A stretch of 64,000 nucleotides of DNA from Myxococcales bacterium. Lineage in GTDB: Bacteria; Myxococcota_A; SURF-8. Positions 44,556 through 53,586 of the stretch are shown piece after piece. How positions within the stretch are numbered: position 1 is the stretch's first letter; each line of letters begins with the position of its first letter. The notes below the pieces were generated by a model. That model saw only the letters and a list, made by a program, of their open reading frames with translations, did no database searches and was not told where the DNA came from. A program made the position numbers and the translations under genes. Where the stretch lies: the NCBI GenBank assembly GCA_003598065.1, contig QZKR01000180.1, positions 1-64,000 on the forward strand, in the 5' to 3' direction.

Positions 44556-47500
44556 ATGGGAAGCGACCGACCGAGCGACAAATTCCGCGAGATTGCGCGC
44601 CTGGCGGAAGAACGGGACCAGGCAAGGCGGTCCGCCGAGGCGCTGAGCGAGCGGCTGCAGCGGGTTCTCGGCAGCATCACCGACGGTCATTACATTCTGG
44701 ACAAGGACTGGATCTTCCAGGACATCAATCTCCACGCCCTACGCTACTTCGGCAGGAATCGCGAACAGGTTATCGGGCGTTGCCTCTGGGACGTATTCCC
44801 CACGGTCAAAAATTCTCTCGTCGAGAAAAAATTGCGTCAGGCGATGGAGGACGGCGAGCCGGTCCACATCGAGTTTCGCTCGCTGATCGTTCCCGGCCGG
44901 TGGGTTAACTTGAACGCCTATCCGATGCAGGACGGGCTGTTCGTCGTGTTCAGCGACATTTCCCAACAAAAGGAGAACGAGGAAAAGATCAACTGGCTGT
45001 CTTCGTTTCCCGAGCGCAACGTCAATCCCGTTTTCGAACTGAACGAGGAAGGACGCGTGACCTATGCCAACCTGGCTATGAAGCGGTTATTGCCGGACAT
45101 CGAAACGCATGGCTCGCGCCACGCGTTCTTCAGGGAAGCGCTCGATTTTTTGCGAACCACGAAAAATTCGGAGCAGAACCAAGCCCGTCAGATCGAGACG
45201 GAGATCGACGGCGCCTGGTATCTGCTGAATTTGATGTACATCGCCGAATTCCGACGAATGCGGGTTTATGGCTTCAATATCTCGGCGAGAAAGCAGGCCG
45301 AAAGGGAGGCGCTCCGCTCCAAGGAAGACTGGGCGAACACCTTCGACACGATTCCCGACCTTATCGCCGTTATCGACGACCGGCACCGAATCGTCCGGGC
45401 GAACAAGGCCATGGCCGAAAAGATGAGGGCTTCCCCCGAGGACGCCATCGGAATGCGCTGTTACCGGGGAATTCACGGTACGGGGGCGCCGCCGCCGTTC
45501 TGCCCCCATGCCAAGCTGCTCATGGATGGCGAGGAGCGGGTGACCGAAATCCATGAGCCGAGGATGGGCGGCGACTTTCTGGTCAGTGTCACGCCGATTC
45601 GCGACGACGACGGCAAGGTGAGAGGATGCGTTCACGTCGCGCGCGACATCAGCGAGCTTAAGCGAAAGGAAAAGGAGCTTCAACGACTCAACCGCGCATT
45701 GCGGATTCTGACCGATACGAATCAGGCCATCCTGCGCGCCACAGATGAGACGGGCTACTTTGAGGAAGCCTGCCGGATCACCGTGTCGGGCGGCGACTAT
45801 CGAATGGCATGGATCGGTCTGGCCGAGGACGACGAAAGGAAAACGGTCCGGCCGGTGGCGCACGCCGGCTTCGAGGAAGGGTATCTCGAAACGCTCAACC
45901 TCACCTGGGCGGACGTAGAACGCGGACGCGGCCCCACGGGCACGGCGATCCGGACGGGGAAGCCGGCTTTCTGCCGAGACATGCTTACGGATCCCAACTT
46001 CAAACCTTGGCGCGCCGAGGCGCTCAAGCGCGGTTACGCATCGTCGGTCGTTCTCCCCCTGATCGGCGTCAACCGCGTGCTGGGCGCAATCAACATCTAT
46101 TCCCCAGACCCGGATCCGTTCTCCGAGGAGGAAGTCGGCCTGCTTCTGGAACTGGCCGACAACCTGGCCCGCGGCATCGAAGTGCTCCGGTTGCAGGCGG
46201 CAACCCAAAAAACGGGGGAGGCGCTCCGGGAAAGCGAGGCCCGTTATCGCTCCCTGTTCGAAGGAATGAGCGAGGGCTTTGCCCTGCACGAGATCGTTTG
46301 CGACGAAAGCGGCGTGCCCGTCGATTACCGCTTCCTGGAATTGAACCCGTCTTTCGAGCGGCTTACCGGTCTCAAACGGGAGGAATTGCTGGGCAAGCTT
46401 GTCAGCGAGATCCCGGTCTTGCGCGCTGAATCCTGGAAATGGGCGGGTATTTACGGGGAGGTGGCTCTCACGGGCCAATCCATTCGCTTCGAGGAATATT
46501 CGTCGGGGCTCGATACTTATTATGAGATTTTCGCCTACCGCCCGGTGCCGCAGCAATTTGCCGTGCTTTTTATGAACGTCACCGAACGGAGGCGGGCCGA
46601 GGAAGCCCTGCGCGAAAGCGAGTCGAAGCTGAATAGAGCGCAGGAGATCGCCCACCTGGGAAGCTGGGACCTCGATCTGGCTGAAAACCGCCTTTCCTGG
46701 TCGGATGAGGTCTACCGGATATTCGGACTGCAGCCGCAGGAATTCGCCGCCACTTATGAAGCGTTCCTGGACGGCGTGCATCCGGACGATCGCGCGGCCG
46801 TGGACCGGGCGTATTCGAACTCGCTGAAGGAAGGCCGGGATTCCTACGAAATCGAGCACCGGATCGTCAGAAAAAACGACGGGGCGGTCCGGTTTGTCCA
46901 CGAGAAATGCGCGCACGTTCGGGACGGATCCGGCCGCATCATCCGTTCCGTCGGCATGGTTCACGACATTACCGAGCGCAAACTGGCCGAGGAGGAGCTG
47001 CAAAGGACCTACGCCGAGATATCAAACGAGAAGAAGCGTCTGGAGACCATCATCGATGTTCTGCCGGTGGGGTTTTCCCTGGTCGATGCGCACGGCGGAA
47101 ACATCCGATCGAACCAAACTTACGACGATCTGTGGGGCCTGCCCCGTCCCATTCCGCGCGACGTCGGGGACTACTCCGCCTATAAGGCCTGGTGGATGAC
47201 CACCGGCGAACCGGTCCAGCCGGAGGAATGGGGTTCGGCCATCGCCGTCTCGAAGGGAGAGGCGGCCATCGGACAGTTCTTCGAGATCGAAAAATTCGAC
47301 GGCGAGCACCGGTTCGTCATGAACAGCGCCGTTCCCATCCGGAACGCCGATGGCCGGATCACCGGCAGCGCCGTGGCGATCCAAGACATCACGGATCTGA
47401 AACGGACCCATGATGCGCTGCGCCGACATCAGGAACATCTGGAGGACCTGGTTCGCGAGCGCACGGCGGAACTGAAGGAGAAGAACGCCAGCTTGCTGCA

Positions 47501-48167
47501 AAAGCGGGATCAGATAAGAATCCTGGCCACCGAACTGATGTACGCCGAGGAGAACGAGCGTCGCCGCATCGCCCAAGGCCTGCACGATTTTCTGGGCCAG
47601 AAACTGGCCATGTTCAAGCTGAGGCTGGGGATGGCCATCGGCCAAATCGCCGACGACCGCCAGCGGGAAGTCGTCCGTGAAATTCACGACAACCTGGACG
47701 ACATCATCGATGAAACTCGGAATCTGTATTTCGATCTCAGGTTCGAGACGTTTTTCAAGGAGGGATTGGAGCCGGCCCTGCGAGAACTGGGCGAGAAGAT
47801 GATGGAGCAACACAAGATCGCGATGAAATTGGAGTCCGTGGGGGAGCCTAAGTCCCTTTCTTCCTATCTGGTCCTGAATCTGTACCAGATCGTCCGCGAG
47901 TTGCTGTACAACGTCGTCAAGCATGCCAAAGCCACGCAGGTGAACGTCGCCGTGCATTATGACGACCAGGGCGTCTCGGTCATTGTGGAGGACAATGGCG
48001 TCGGCTTCGACCGCGACGAAATCGCAAAATTCCTGTCGAGCGGCAAGAAGTTCGGCCTTTTCGGCGTCAAGGAACGCATCGAAGGCCTGTACGGCGAGAT
48101 CGACATCGATTCGGCCATCGGCCGGGGAACGATGGTCTCCGTCCATCTGCCGCTGGCGGCGGACTGA
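44556..48167 (+). CDS. multi-PAS/GAF sensor histidine kinase (HisKA_3 type)
   Basis: 1203 residues, no transmembrane helix seen, so a soluble sensor. Order: PAS (about 31-140, LGSITDGHYILDKDWIFQDI), PAS (about 155-250), PAS (256-365, TFDTIPDLIAVIDDRHRIVR), GAF (about 380-545), PAS (560-680), a PAS-3 fold unit (690-805, LGSWDLDLAENRLSWSDEVY), PAS (825-955), then a coiled-coil. The HisKA_3 box ENERRRIAQGLHDFLGQKLA has the phospho-acceptor at about His1010. The HATPase has ELLYNVVKHAKATQVNVAVH, VEDNGVGFDR and FGLFGVKERIEGLYGEIDID. Such kinases signal to LuxR-type response regulators; the regulator at 50493 is a likely partner. Confidence 0.93.
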   Translation: MGSDRPSDKFREIARLAEERDQARRSAEALSERLQRVLGSITDGHYILDKDWIFQDINLHALRYFGRNREQVIGRCLWDVFPTVKNSLVEKKLRQAMEDGEPVHIEFRSLIVPGRWVNLNAYPMQDGLFVVFSDISQQKENEEKINWLSSFPERNVNPVFELNEEGRVTYANLAMKRLLPDIETHGSRHAFFREALDFLRTTKNSEQNQARQIETEIDGAWYLLNLMYIAEFRRMRVYGFNISARKQAEREALRSKEDWANTFDTIPDLIAVIDDRHRIVRANKAMAEKMRASPEDAIGMRCYRGIHGTGAPPPFCPHAKLLMDGEERVTEIHEPRMGGDFLVSVTPIRDDDGKVRGCVHVARDISELKRKEKELQRLNRALRILTDTNQAILRATDETGYFEEACRITVSGGDYRMAWIGLAEDDERKTVRPVAHAGFEEGYLETLNLTWADVERGRGPTGTAIRTGKPAFCRDMLTDPNFKPWRAEALKRGYASSVVLPLIGVNRVLGAINIYSPDPDPFSEEEVGLLLELADNLARGIEVLRLQAATQKTGEALRESEARYRSLFEGMSEGFALHEIVCDESGVPVDYRFLELNPSFERLTGLKREELLGKLVSEIPVLRAESWKWAGIYGEVALTGQSIRFEEYSSGLDTYYEIFAYRPVPQQFAVLFMNVTERRRAEEALRESESKLNRAQEIAHLGSWDLDLAENRLSWSDEVYRIFGLQPQEFAATYEAFLDGVHPDDRAAVDRAYSNSLKEGRDSYEIEHRIVRKNDGAVRFVHEKCAHVRDGSGRIIRSVGMVHDITERKLAEEELQRTYAEISNEKKRLETIIDVLPVGFSLVDAHGGNIRSNQTYDDLWGLPRPIPRDVGDYSAYKAWWMTTGEPVQPEEWGSAIAVSKGEAAIGQFFEIEKFDGEHRFVMNSAVPIRNADGRITGSAVAIQDITDLKRTHDALRRHQEHLEDLVRERTAELKEKNASLLQKRDQIRILATELMYAEENERRRIAQGLHDFLGQKLAMFKLRLGMAIGQIADDRQREVVREIHDNLDDIIDETRNLYFDLRFETFFKEGLEPALRELGEKMMEQHKIAMKLESVGEPKSLSSYLVLNLYQIVRELLYNVVKHAKATQVNVAVHYDDQGVSVIVEDNGVGFDRDEIAKFLSSGKKFGLFGVKERIEGLYGEIDIDSAIGRGTMVSVHLPLAAD

Positions 48168-48180
48168 CGTTCGGCGTAAT

Positions 48181-48870
48181 TCAAGTGGTGCTGGAACGAC
48201 TCGCGCGGAGAAATCCCGAGCCAAAGCCTCTGGGAGGGGATTGGTCGGCCGGCGTGGAAAAAAGGCGCACGGAAGTCTTGGCGATACGGTCGATGGTCGC
48301 CAGCAACATCTTCGTCCCTCGGCGGTAAGGGCCGGCCAGGCGACTCGCCGTCTGCGCGGGACGGACGGTTTTGATTTCCCAATCGCCCTTGAACAGACGC
48401 AGCAGGTCCCCTGTCGTCAACCGCCCGACCCGGTCGGAGCCGAGCCTCCGCTCGCCCGTGAACAGCAAGTGGAACAGGCTTCCGGCGGAAGTGATCTGGC
48501 GCAGGGATTCCATGTACAGAGAGCGCTCGTTCTGGTCGAGGCGCTGGAAAAATCCCGTGTCGATCACCGTGTCGAAGAGGATGCAGGGCTTTAAAAAACA
48601 AAGCCGGCTGCTGACGAAGAAGGCCACTTCCACATCATGCATGGCCGCCTTGGCCCGGGCCATGCCGATGGCGGCGGCCGCCCTATCCACCCCCCAGACG
48701 CGATAGCCGCGCTTGGCCAGGTAAATGGCGCCGTCGCCGGCGCCGCAGCCTGCGTGAAAGACATTTCTGCGAATCAATCCGGCCCGTTCCAGTCCGACCA
48801 CCACGGTCTGGCAAACCGGCTCCTTCTCCGGAATCGGCTCGGCGGCAAATTCGTTTTCACTTTGATGCAT
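48181..48870 (-). CDS. class I SAM-dependent methyltransferase
   Basis: 229 residues from the ATG at 48870 (GGAGAG 6 nt upstream); ATGs at 48897 and 48954 are alternatives. The SAM fold is clear: NVFHAGCGAGDGAIYLAKRG (motif I), YRVWGVDRAAAAIGMARAKA, and VIDTGFFQRLDQNERSLYME with SAGSLFHLLFTGERR. The C-terminal region is Arg-rich, ending SSTT. The substrate is unknown. It lies 68 nt after an ECF sigma gene on the same strand and could be part of its output. Confidence 0.85.
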   Translation of the reverse strand: MHQSENEFAAEPIPEKEPVCQTVVVGLERAGLIRRNVFHAGCGAGDGAIYLAKRGYRVWGVDRAAAAIGMARAKAAMHDVEVAFFVSSRLCFLKPCILFDTVIDTGFFQRLDQNERSLYMESLRQITSAGSLFHLLFTGERRLGSDRVGRLTTGDLLRLFKGDWEIKTVRPAQTASRLAGPYRRGTKMLLATIDRIAKTSVRLFSTPADQSPPRGFGSGFLRASRSSTT

Positions 48871-48938
48871 GGCGGACTCTCCGGAAATTGAATCCATGCG
48901 GCCTTTTAAAGGACGGTTTTCCCGAAGCCGGGAGCAGC

Positions 48939-49517
48939 TCAAAACATCTCGCATTGTCTCAACTCCGCGAGGCGGGTAGTGCTCTCGCGGTTGGCTTTCT
49001 TCAGGATTTCCCGGCGCAAAAACGTCTTTCCGCGCGCGATGCGCGACATGACCGTGCCGATGGGAATGTCCAGTTTTTCGGCGATTTCCCGGTAGGAGTA
49101 CTCACCCAGCACGGACATCACCAGCGGGGTCTTGTACTTCTCGTCCAGACGGTCAAGCTGGTGCTGAACCGCGTCCGAGAAACCGTCCTGCATCTGTCCC
49201 CCGGTCTCGTGGCTTTTATCGGCCAGATCATTGGCGATATCCTCGAAGTCCACGAACACCTGGCTCCGATCCTTCTTTATGTGCTCGGAGAAAAGGTTGC
49301 GCAGGATGGCCGACAGCCACGAGCGGCACTTGTTCAATTCCCTGAGCTGGGTGAACTTCTGCGTGGCGATCAGCAGCGTCTCCTGGGTCAGGTCCTCGGC
49401 GACGGCTTTATTGCCGGTCAACCAGTACGCCGTCTTGTAAAGGTAGCTTGTGTGGCGCAGCGCAATGTCCTCGAAACGGGTGCTCCCTTCGACAACCGTC
49501 GATTCCTGGAAAATCAT
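48939..49517 (-). CDS. ECF-type RNA polymerase sigma factor (second)
   Basis: 192 residues. Region 2: LYKTAYWLTGNKAVAEDLTQ then ETLLIATQKFTQLRELNKC. Region 4: LDEKYKTPLVMSVLGEYSYR followed by [20 protein letters not shown]. Unlike the sigma at 5327, no anti-sigma gene is adjacent: upstream is the receiver protein and downstream a methyltransferase. Control may come through the nearby two-component proteins. Confidence 0.9.
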   Translation of the reverse strand: MIFQESTVVEGSTRFEDIALRHTSYLYKTAYWLTGNKAVAEDLTQETLLIATQKFTQLRELNKCRSWLSAILRNLFSEHIKKDRSQVFVDFEDIANDLADKSHETGGQMQDGFSDAVQHQLDRLDEKYKTPLVMSVLGEYSYREIAEKLDIPIGTVMSRIARGKTFLRREILKKANRESTTRLAELRQCEMF

Positions 49518-49646
49518 AGCTCGCCCCTTTCCCCTGAAATTTCCCGTTGTTGTAGTGGGAACATCATTTATCCAAGCAATCCCCTCGGCTCTCCCCGGCT
49601 GGTCCCATGAAAGCGAGATGCGCGCGACGGCATCCGCCCAAACCGC

Positions 49647-50093
49647 CTAAAGCCCCAGCATTTTCGCGTGCGGTTCGACATCGAAAAATCTGAATGCCGC
49701 AGCGCCTCTCGACTCGACGTTTTTCGTGCCTCCCAGAAGCCTGACGGCGGTCCATTTCAATTCTTCCATGTCCGAAGTCTTGATCAGGAACGCATCGGCC
49801 GACCAGCTTCTGAAATCTTGCAGGTAATGGCAGAAACTGGAGTTGAGGATCACGGGCGTCCGTTTGCATTCGTCGCGAACGGCGGCCAGCACGGCGAATT
49901 CTTCCGCCCTTGGCATCCGTACTTCCGTGATGACAAGATCGGGTTCCCAGGTCTGCGCGAGATGAATGGCCTCCCTGCCGTCATTGGTCGAAGCCACTTC
50001 GCAGCCGGCCCGGACGAATTCCTGCGCGTAGAGGTTCAGCAGGTTTTCGTCGGTTTCCGCGATAAGCACTCTCCGTCGGTCCAGATTGAGCAT
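49647..50093 (-). CDS. receiver-domain protein with Asp-to-Glu phosphosite
   Basis: 148 residues, one receiver domain and a short tail, no output domain. RRVLIAETDENLLNLYAQEF is the N-terminal acidic strand, PDLVITEVRMP the phosphosite strand, TPVILNSSFCHYLQ the next strand, and DAFLIKTSDMEELKW carries the conserved Lys. The expected aspartate is Glu57 (TEVRMP, usually xDxxMP). A Glu there often mimics the phosphorylated state, so the protein may be constitutively active or unable to accept phosphate. It lies between the sigma factor and the LuxR-type regulator. Confidence 0.85.
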   Translation of the reverse strand: MLNLDRRRVLIAETDENLLNLYAQEFVRAGCEVASTNDGREAIHLAQTWEPDLVITEVRMPRAEEFAVLAAVRDECKRTPVILNSSFCHYLQDFRSWSADAFLIKTSDMEELKWTAVRLLGGTKNVESRGAAAFRFFDVEPHAKMLGL

Positions 50094-50492
50094 GACGGCC
50101 TCCTCTTCCGAGCGGCGCCGCGGGGGCGGCTATTTTTCTCGGCTGACTCCGGCGCCCGGCGCTCTCATCGTTTCGCCTCTTCCCCATCACGCTGATGCAT
50201 TAAAATTGTTCTGGCGTCTCCCTTATCGCCCAGCACGTCGTTTCTCGCAATTCCGGAAAACCTTTGTTTATGGGATAAGTAAAAATACGTGGGTCGGCCT
50301 ACGCAATTTATGCCGGCGCGATCGGGAAATGTCAGGCGGTTGTTAGGAGTTGCGAACGATCGTGCGTCGCGAGCGGAACGTTGCGGGAAATTGGCGGACC
50401 CACGTCCGCATCATTTTACGCCATGCATTATATCGAGTATATTACACTTGTTTCGTTTTGCGGTTGGGTCGGATGGAGAAGCGCCGGGCGCA
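50094..50492. other. 399-bp intergenic region, no clear gene
   Basis: Between two minus-strand regulator genes. A possible minus-strand promoter for the receiver gene is TTGCGA (50251-50246), 17 nt, GATAAG (50228-50223). The rest contains AT-rich segments (for example TTATATCGAGTATATTAC near 50430) but no open frame with a ribosome site or protein-like composition. Confidence 0.5.
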
Positions 50493-51152
50493 TCATTCAT
50501 CCAGGCTGCACAGGCCTTCCCGGATGGCGAATTTCGTCAGCTCCGCGACGCTGTCCAGGTTCAGCTTCTTCATGATTTGGGCCCGGTACACTTCGACGGT
50601 TCGCGGACTGATGTACAGCGCCGAAGCGATTTCCTTGGTGCGTTTGCCGTCGGCGATCATTTTCAGGACTTCCCGCTCGCGCGGCGAGAGAAGATCTATC
50701 TTGGAATCGACGCCCTGGGCCTTGTCCACGAAGGCGTCCACGAGGATGCTGGACGCGTGGGAGCCGATGTAGACCTTTCCGGACATGATGGTCTCGATGG
50801 CCTTGAACAACTCTTCCAGGATGCCGTTTTTCAACAGGTAACCGGCTGCGCCGGCGGCGAGAATGTTCTGGATGTATTTCCTTTCCGTGTGCATGGAAAG
50901 GACCAGCACCTTCATCGTGGGGTTTTCCGAGAGGATCGACCGCGTCGCCTCGATGCCGTTCATATTTTTCATGGAAATGTCCATGATGACGAGATCGGGC
51001 TTCATCTCCCGGCATTTGCGGATGGCGTCCAGGCCGTCGTCGGCCTCCCCCACGATTCGCATATCCGTCCGCTCTTTCAGGATCGAGCGCAAGCCTTCCC
51101 GCACGATCTTATGATCGTCCACCAGCAGAATTTTTATGAGCGCTTTACCCAT
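50493..51152 (-). CDS. NarL/LuxR-type response regulator
   Basis: 219 residues from the ATG at 51152; the frame opens earlier but that part is not receiver-like. Receiver: KILLVDDHKIVREGLRSILK, phosphosite Asp58 in PDLVIMDISM, LVLSMHTERKYIQNILAAGA and the GYLLKNGILEELFKAI segment. DNA-binding LuxR helix-turn-helix at the C-terminus: LLSPREREVLKMIADGKRTK then EIASALYISPRTVEVYRAQI. All receiver residues are intact. It is the natural partner for the HisKA_3 kinase at 44556, about 2.3 kb away on the other strand. Confidence 0.93.
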   Translation of the reverse strand: MGKALIKILLVDDHKIVREGLRSILKERTDMRIVGEADDGLDAIRKCREMKPDLVIMDISMKNMNGIEATRSILSENPTMKVLVLSMHTERKYIQNILAAGAAGYLLKNGILEELFKAIETIMSGKVYIGSHASSILVDAFVDKAQGVDSKIDLLSPREREVLKMIADGKRTKEIASALYISPRTVEVYRAQIMKKLNLDSVAELTKFAIREGLCSLDE

Positions 51153-51302
51153 GTTTTTTTCCCGCCCAAGGGCGATTGGAGGCATATAGGCTCCCGCCGT
51201 CGGTTCAATCCCATCCGCCGTTCGGAAGACATCCACAAAGCGCATGCCGGGAAAGGCCGCCCTGCGGCCACGACCGGATCATAACAAAAAGCCAGCGCCG
51301 TC

Positions 51303-51340
51303 ATGCAAAAAATGAATCGCTTCGCGTTCTTTTTTTGCAT
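51303..51340. terminator. bidirectional terminator hairpin after the bio operon
   Basis: A 38-bp near-perfect inverted repeat: ATGCAAAAAA (51303-51312) pairs with TTTTTTGCAT (51331-51340), and the inner core GAATCGC-ttc-GCGTTC adds six pairs with one bulged T. In each direction a GC core is followed by a T-run. It lies 58 nt past the end of bioD, so it probably ends that operon, and it also insulates the regulator gene upstream. Confidence 0.7.
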
Positions 51341-51397
51341 CCCTCGCGCGGCCGTTTTTTTCCCGTTTCCGCCCGATTGGAAAAGCGATTGTCCGGC

Positions 51398-52192
51398 TTA
51401 CAGGCGGGCGACGGCCTCGACGGCCGCCGCCAGGCAGGAATCGAGAGCCGTTTTCGTCCAGTCTATCTCTCCATTCGCCGCCGACTCGACATAGGGGAGA
51501 TGTCCGAGCACGGGCGCCCCTCCCAGTGTTTCGATTGTAGCCTCATTGTACGGCAGGGAGGCGTCCTCGGCGGCCGGGCGGGGATAATCGTTCAAAACGA
51601 TTCCGGCGATTTCCAGGTCGCGATGGCGCGCGGCTTCCAGGGTGAGCAGGGTATGGTTGACGGTTCCGAGACTGGAACGCGCCACGATCAGCAGGCGCGC
51701 GCCGAGAAGACGCGCCAGATCGGCCATGCAGCGCCCAGGATAAGCGGGGACAAGCAAGCCTCCCGCGCCCTCGATCACGAGAATGGAATCCGGCCCCGCC
51801 TCGCGCTGTAGAGCGTCCGCCGCTTCAAGGATTGTCCGCTCGTCGATCCGTATGCCTTCCTTTTCGGCCGCCACAGCCGGCGCGAGCGGAGCGGCCAGCC
51901 GATAGGGGCAAACCTTCGCCAGAGCGTCATCGTCGTTCGGATCGCCCCCGGCGGCCAGATGCAGGCGCATGGCGTCTTCCGGAAAGAGTTGTCCATCGAC
52001 CATCCGGCAACCGCTCTCCAGCGGCTTCATCGGGACTACCGTATGCCCCGACCTTCTAAGGCCGAGAATGAGCGCGGCGGCGACAAAGGTTTTGCCGACG
52101 CCGGTATCCGTCCCGGTCACGAACAGGCGGCGCGGCTGGCGACGGTGCGATCCGGCGTCCTGTGAAGTGGGGGTTGTGGGCTTCTCTTTCAC
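51398..52192 (-). CDS. bioD: dethiobiotin synthetase
   Basis: 264 residues, closing the dethiobiotin ureido ring from DAPA with ATP and CO2. Walker A GTDTGVGKTFVAAALI; the substrate strand is VVPMKPLESGC; ILVIEGAGGLLVPAYPGRCM and LIVARSSLGTVNHTLLTLEA follow, as in BioD. The GTG at 52192 overlaps the bioA stop by GTGA; a GTG at 52198 is an alternative. Last gene of the bioB-F-A-D operon. Confidence 0.93.
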   Translation of the reverse strand: MKEKPTTPTSQDAGSHRRQPRRLFVTGTDTGVGKTFVAAALILGLRRSGHTVVPMKPLESGCRMVDGQLFPEDAMRLHLAAGGDPNDDDALAKVCPYRLAAPLAPAVAAEKEGIRIDERTILEAADALQREAGPDSILVIEGAGGLLVPAYPGRCMADLARLLGARLLIVARSSLGTVNHTLLTLEAARHRDLEIAGIVLNDYPRPAAEDASLPYNEATIETLGGAPVLGHLPYVESAANGEIDWTKTALDSCLAAAVEAVARL

Positions 52193-53586
52193 CGGCACAC
52201 CCGCTCAATGGCCTGCTGGATAGCGGCGACGAGCAAGTCGATCTCCTGCGGCAGCACCGCCAGCGGCGGCATCAGCACGACGCTGTCGCCCAGCGGGCGC
52301 ACGATCACGCCGTGGCGACGCGCCTCCATGCAGACTTTATACCCCATGCGCCAGGCTTCCGGATAGGCCTGGCCGCCGGCGGGGTCCCGCAGCAGATCGA
52401 CGGCCGCCATCAGTCCGATGATGCGTATGTCGCCGACATGGCTGGAGCCGCGCAGCCGTTCAACGGCTTTTTTGAAGTGGGCGACTTTCTCCGGCAACTG
52501 CGCCATCACCTGCTCCCGCTCGAACACGTCCAGACTGCCCAGCGCGGCGGCGCAGCCCAAGGGGTTGGCCGTGTAGGTGTGGCCGTGATAGAAGGTCCGG
52601 TGCGATTCCGGCGCGCCGCGGAAGGCGTCGAACACGGCCTCGGCGGCGAGCGTCGCGGCCACGGGCAAGTAGCCGCCGGTCAGCCCCTTCGCCACGGCCA
52701 TCAAGTCCGGCGCGACCCGCTCCTGCTCGCAGGCGAACATCGTTCCCGTGCGCCCGAAGCCCGTCGCCACCTCGTCCAGCACGAGCAGCGCGCCGTAACG
52801 GTCGCAGAGCCGGCGGGCCAGGGCCAGGAAGCCCTTCGGATGCAGCAACATCCCGGCCGCCCCCTGGACGAGCGGCTCCATCACCAGCGCGCAAAGCCGC
52901 TCGCCGTGCCGGCGGAAAACGTCCAGCAACGGCGCAGCGGCCGGATGCCGCGCCAATTCGGCGTCGGAAGCCGAGGGGTCGATGGGCAGATCGCGGTACG
53001 GTGCGGGCGTGGGAACCCGCACGACGTCGAACAGGAGCGGCCGGTACGCGGCGTGAAACAGATCGATGCCGCCCAGGGAGACGCTGCCTAAGGTGTCGCC
53101 GTGATAGGCGGCGGACAGGGCGGCGAACGCCGTCCGCGCCGGCTCGCCATTCTGTTGGTGATACTGGTAGGCGATCTTGACGGCCGCCTCCACGGCGGTC
53201 GAGCCGCTGTCCGAGAAAAATACGCGCGTCAGCCTTTCCGGCGCGATTTCCGCCAGCTTTGCGGCCAGCCGCACCGCCGGCGCGTGGCTGAGGCCGAGGA
53301 AGGTGCTGTGGGCCAGGCGGTCCAACTGCTCGCGGACGTAACGGTCGATGATCGGGTGGCGGTGGCCGTGGACGTTGCACCATAGCGAACTGACGCCGTC
53401 GAGGTAGCGGCGGCCTTCAACGTCGTACAGATACACGCCTTCGCCGCGCTCGATAAGCAGCGTTTCGCCGTCCTGCCATTCGTTCATCTGCGTGAACGGG
53501 TGCCAGACGTGGCGCGCATCCAGTTCCCGCAAGCGGGCGGCTTGCAGCCGCTCCGTTTCGTTTCCCATCCCTTGGCGGTCCGTCAT
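52189..53586 (-). CDS. bioA: adenosylmethionine-8-amino-7-oxononanoate aminotransferase
   Basis: 465 residues from the ATG at 53586 (ATGA overlap with bioF). A fold-type I PLP aminotransferase: HVWHPFTQMNEWQDGETLLI is the BioA N-terminal signature, then SSLWCNVHGHRHPIIDRYVR, FFSDSGSTAVEAAVKIAYQY, DEVATGFGRTGTMFACEQER and LMAVAKGLTGGYLPVAATLA with the PLP lysine. It makes DAPA from KAPA with S-adenosylmethionine as amino donor. Length is typical (E. coli 429) with a slightly longer C-terminus. Confidence 0.95.
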   Translation of the reverse strand: MTDRQGMGNETERLQAARLRELDARHVWHPFTQMNEWQDGETLLIERGEGVYLYDVEGRRYLDGVSSLWCNVHGHRHPIIDRYVREQLDRLAHSTFLGLSHAPAVRLAAKLAEIAPERLTRVFFSDSGSTAVEAAVKIAYQYHQQNGEPARTAFAALSAAYHGDTLGSVSLGGIDLFHAAYRPLLFDVVRVPTPAPYRDLPIDPSASDAELARHPAAAPLLDVFRRHGERLCALVMEPLVQGAAGMLLHPKGFLALARRLCDRYGALLVLDEVATGFGRTGTMFACEQERVAPDLMAVAKGLTGGYLPVAATLAAEAVFDAFRGAPESHRTFYHGHTYTANPLGCAAALGSLDVFEREQVMAQLPEKVAHFKKAVERLRGSSHVGDIRIIGLMAAVDLLRDPAGGQAYPEAWRMGYKVCMEARRHGVIVRPLGDSVVLMPPLAVLPQEIDLLVAAIQQAIERVCR

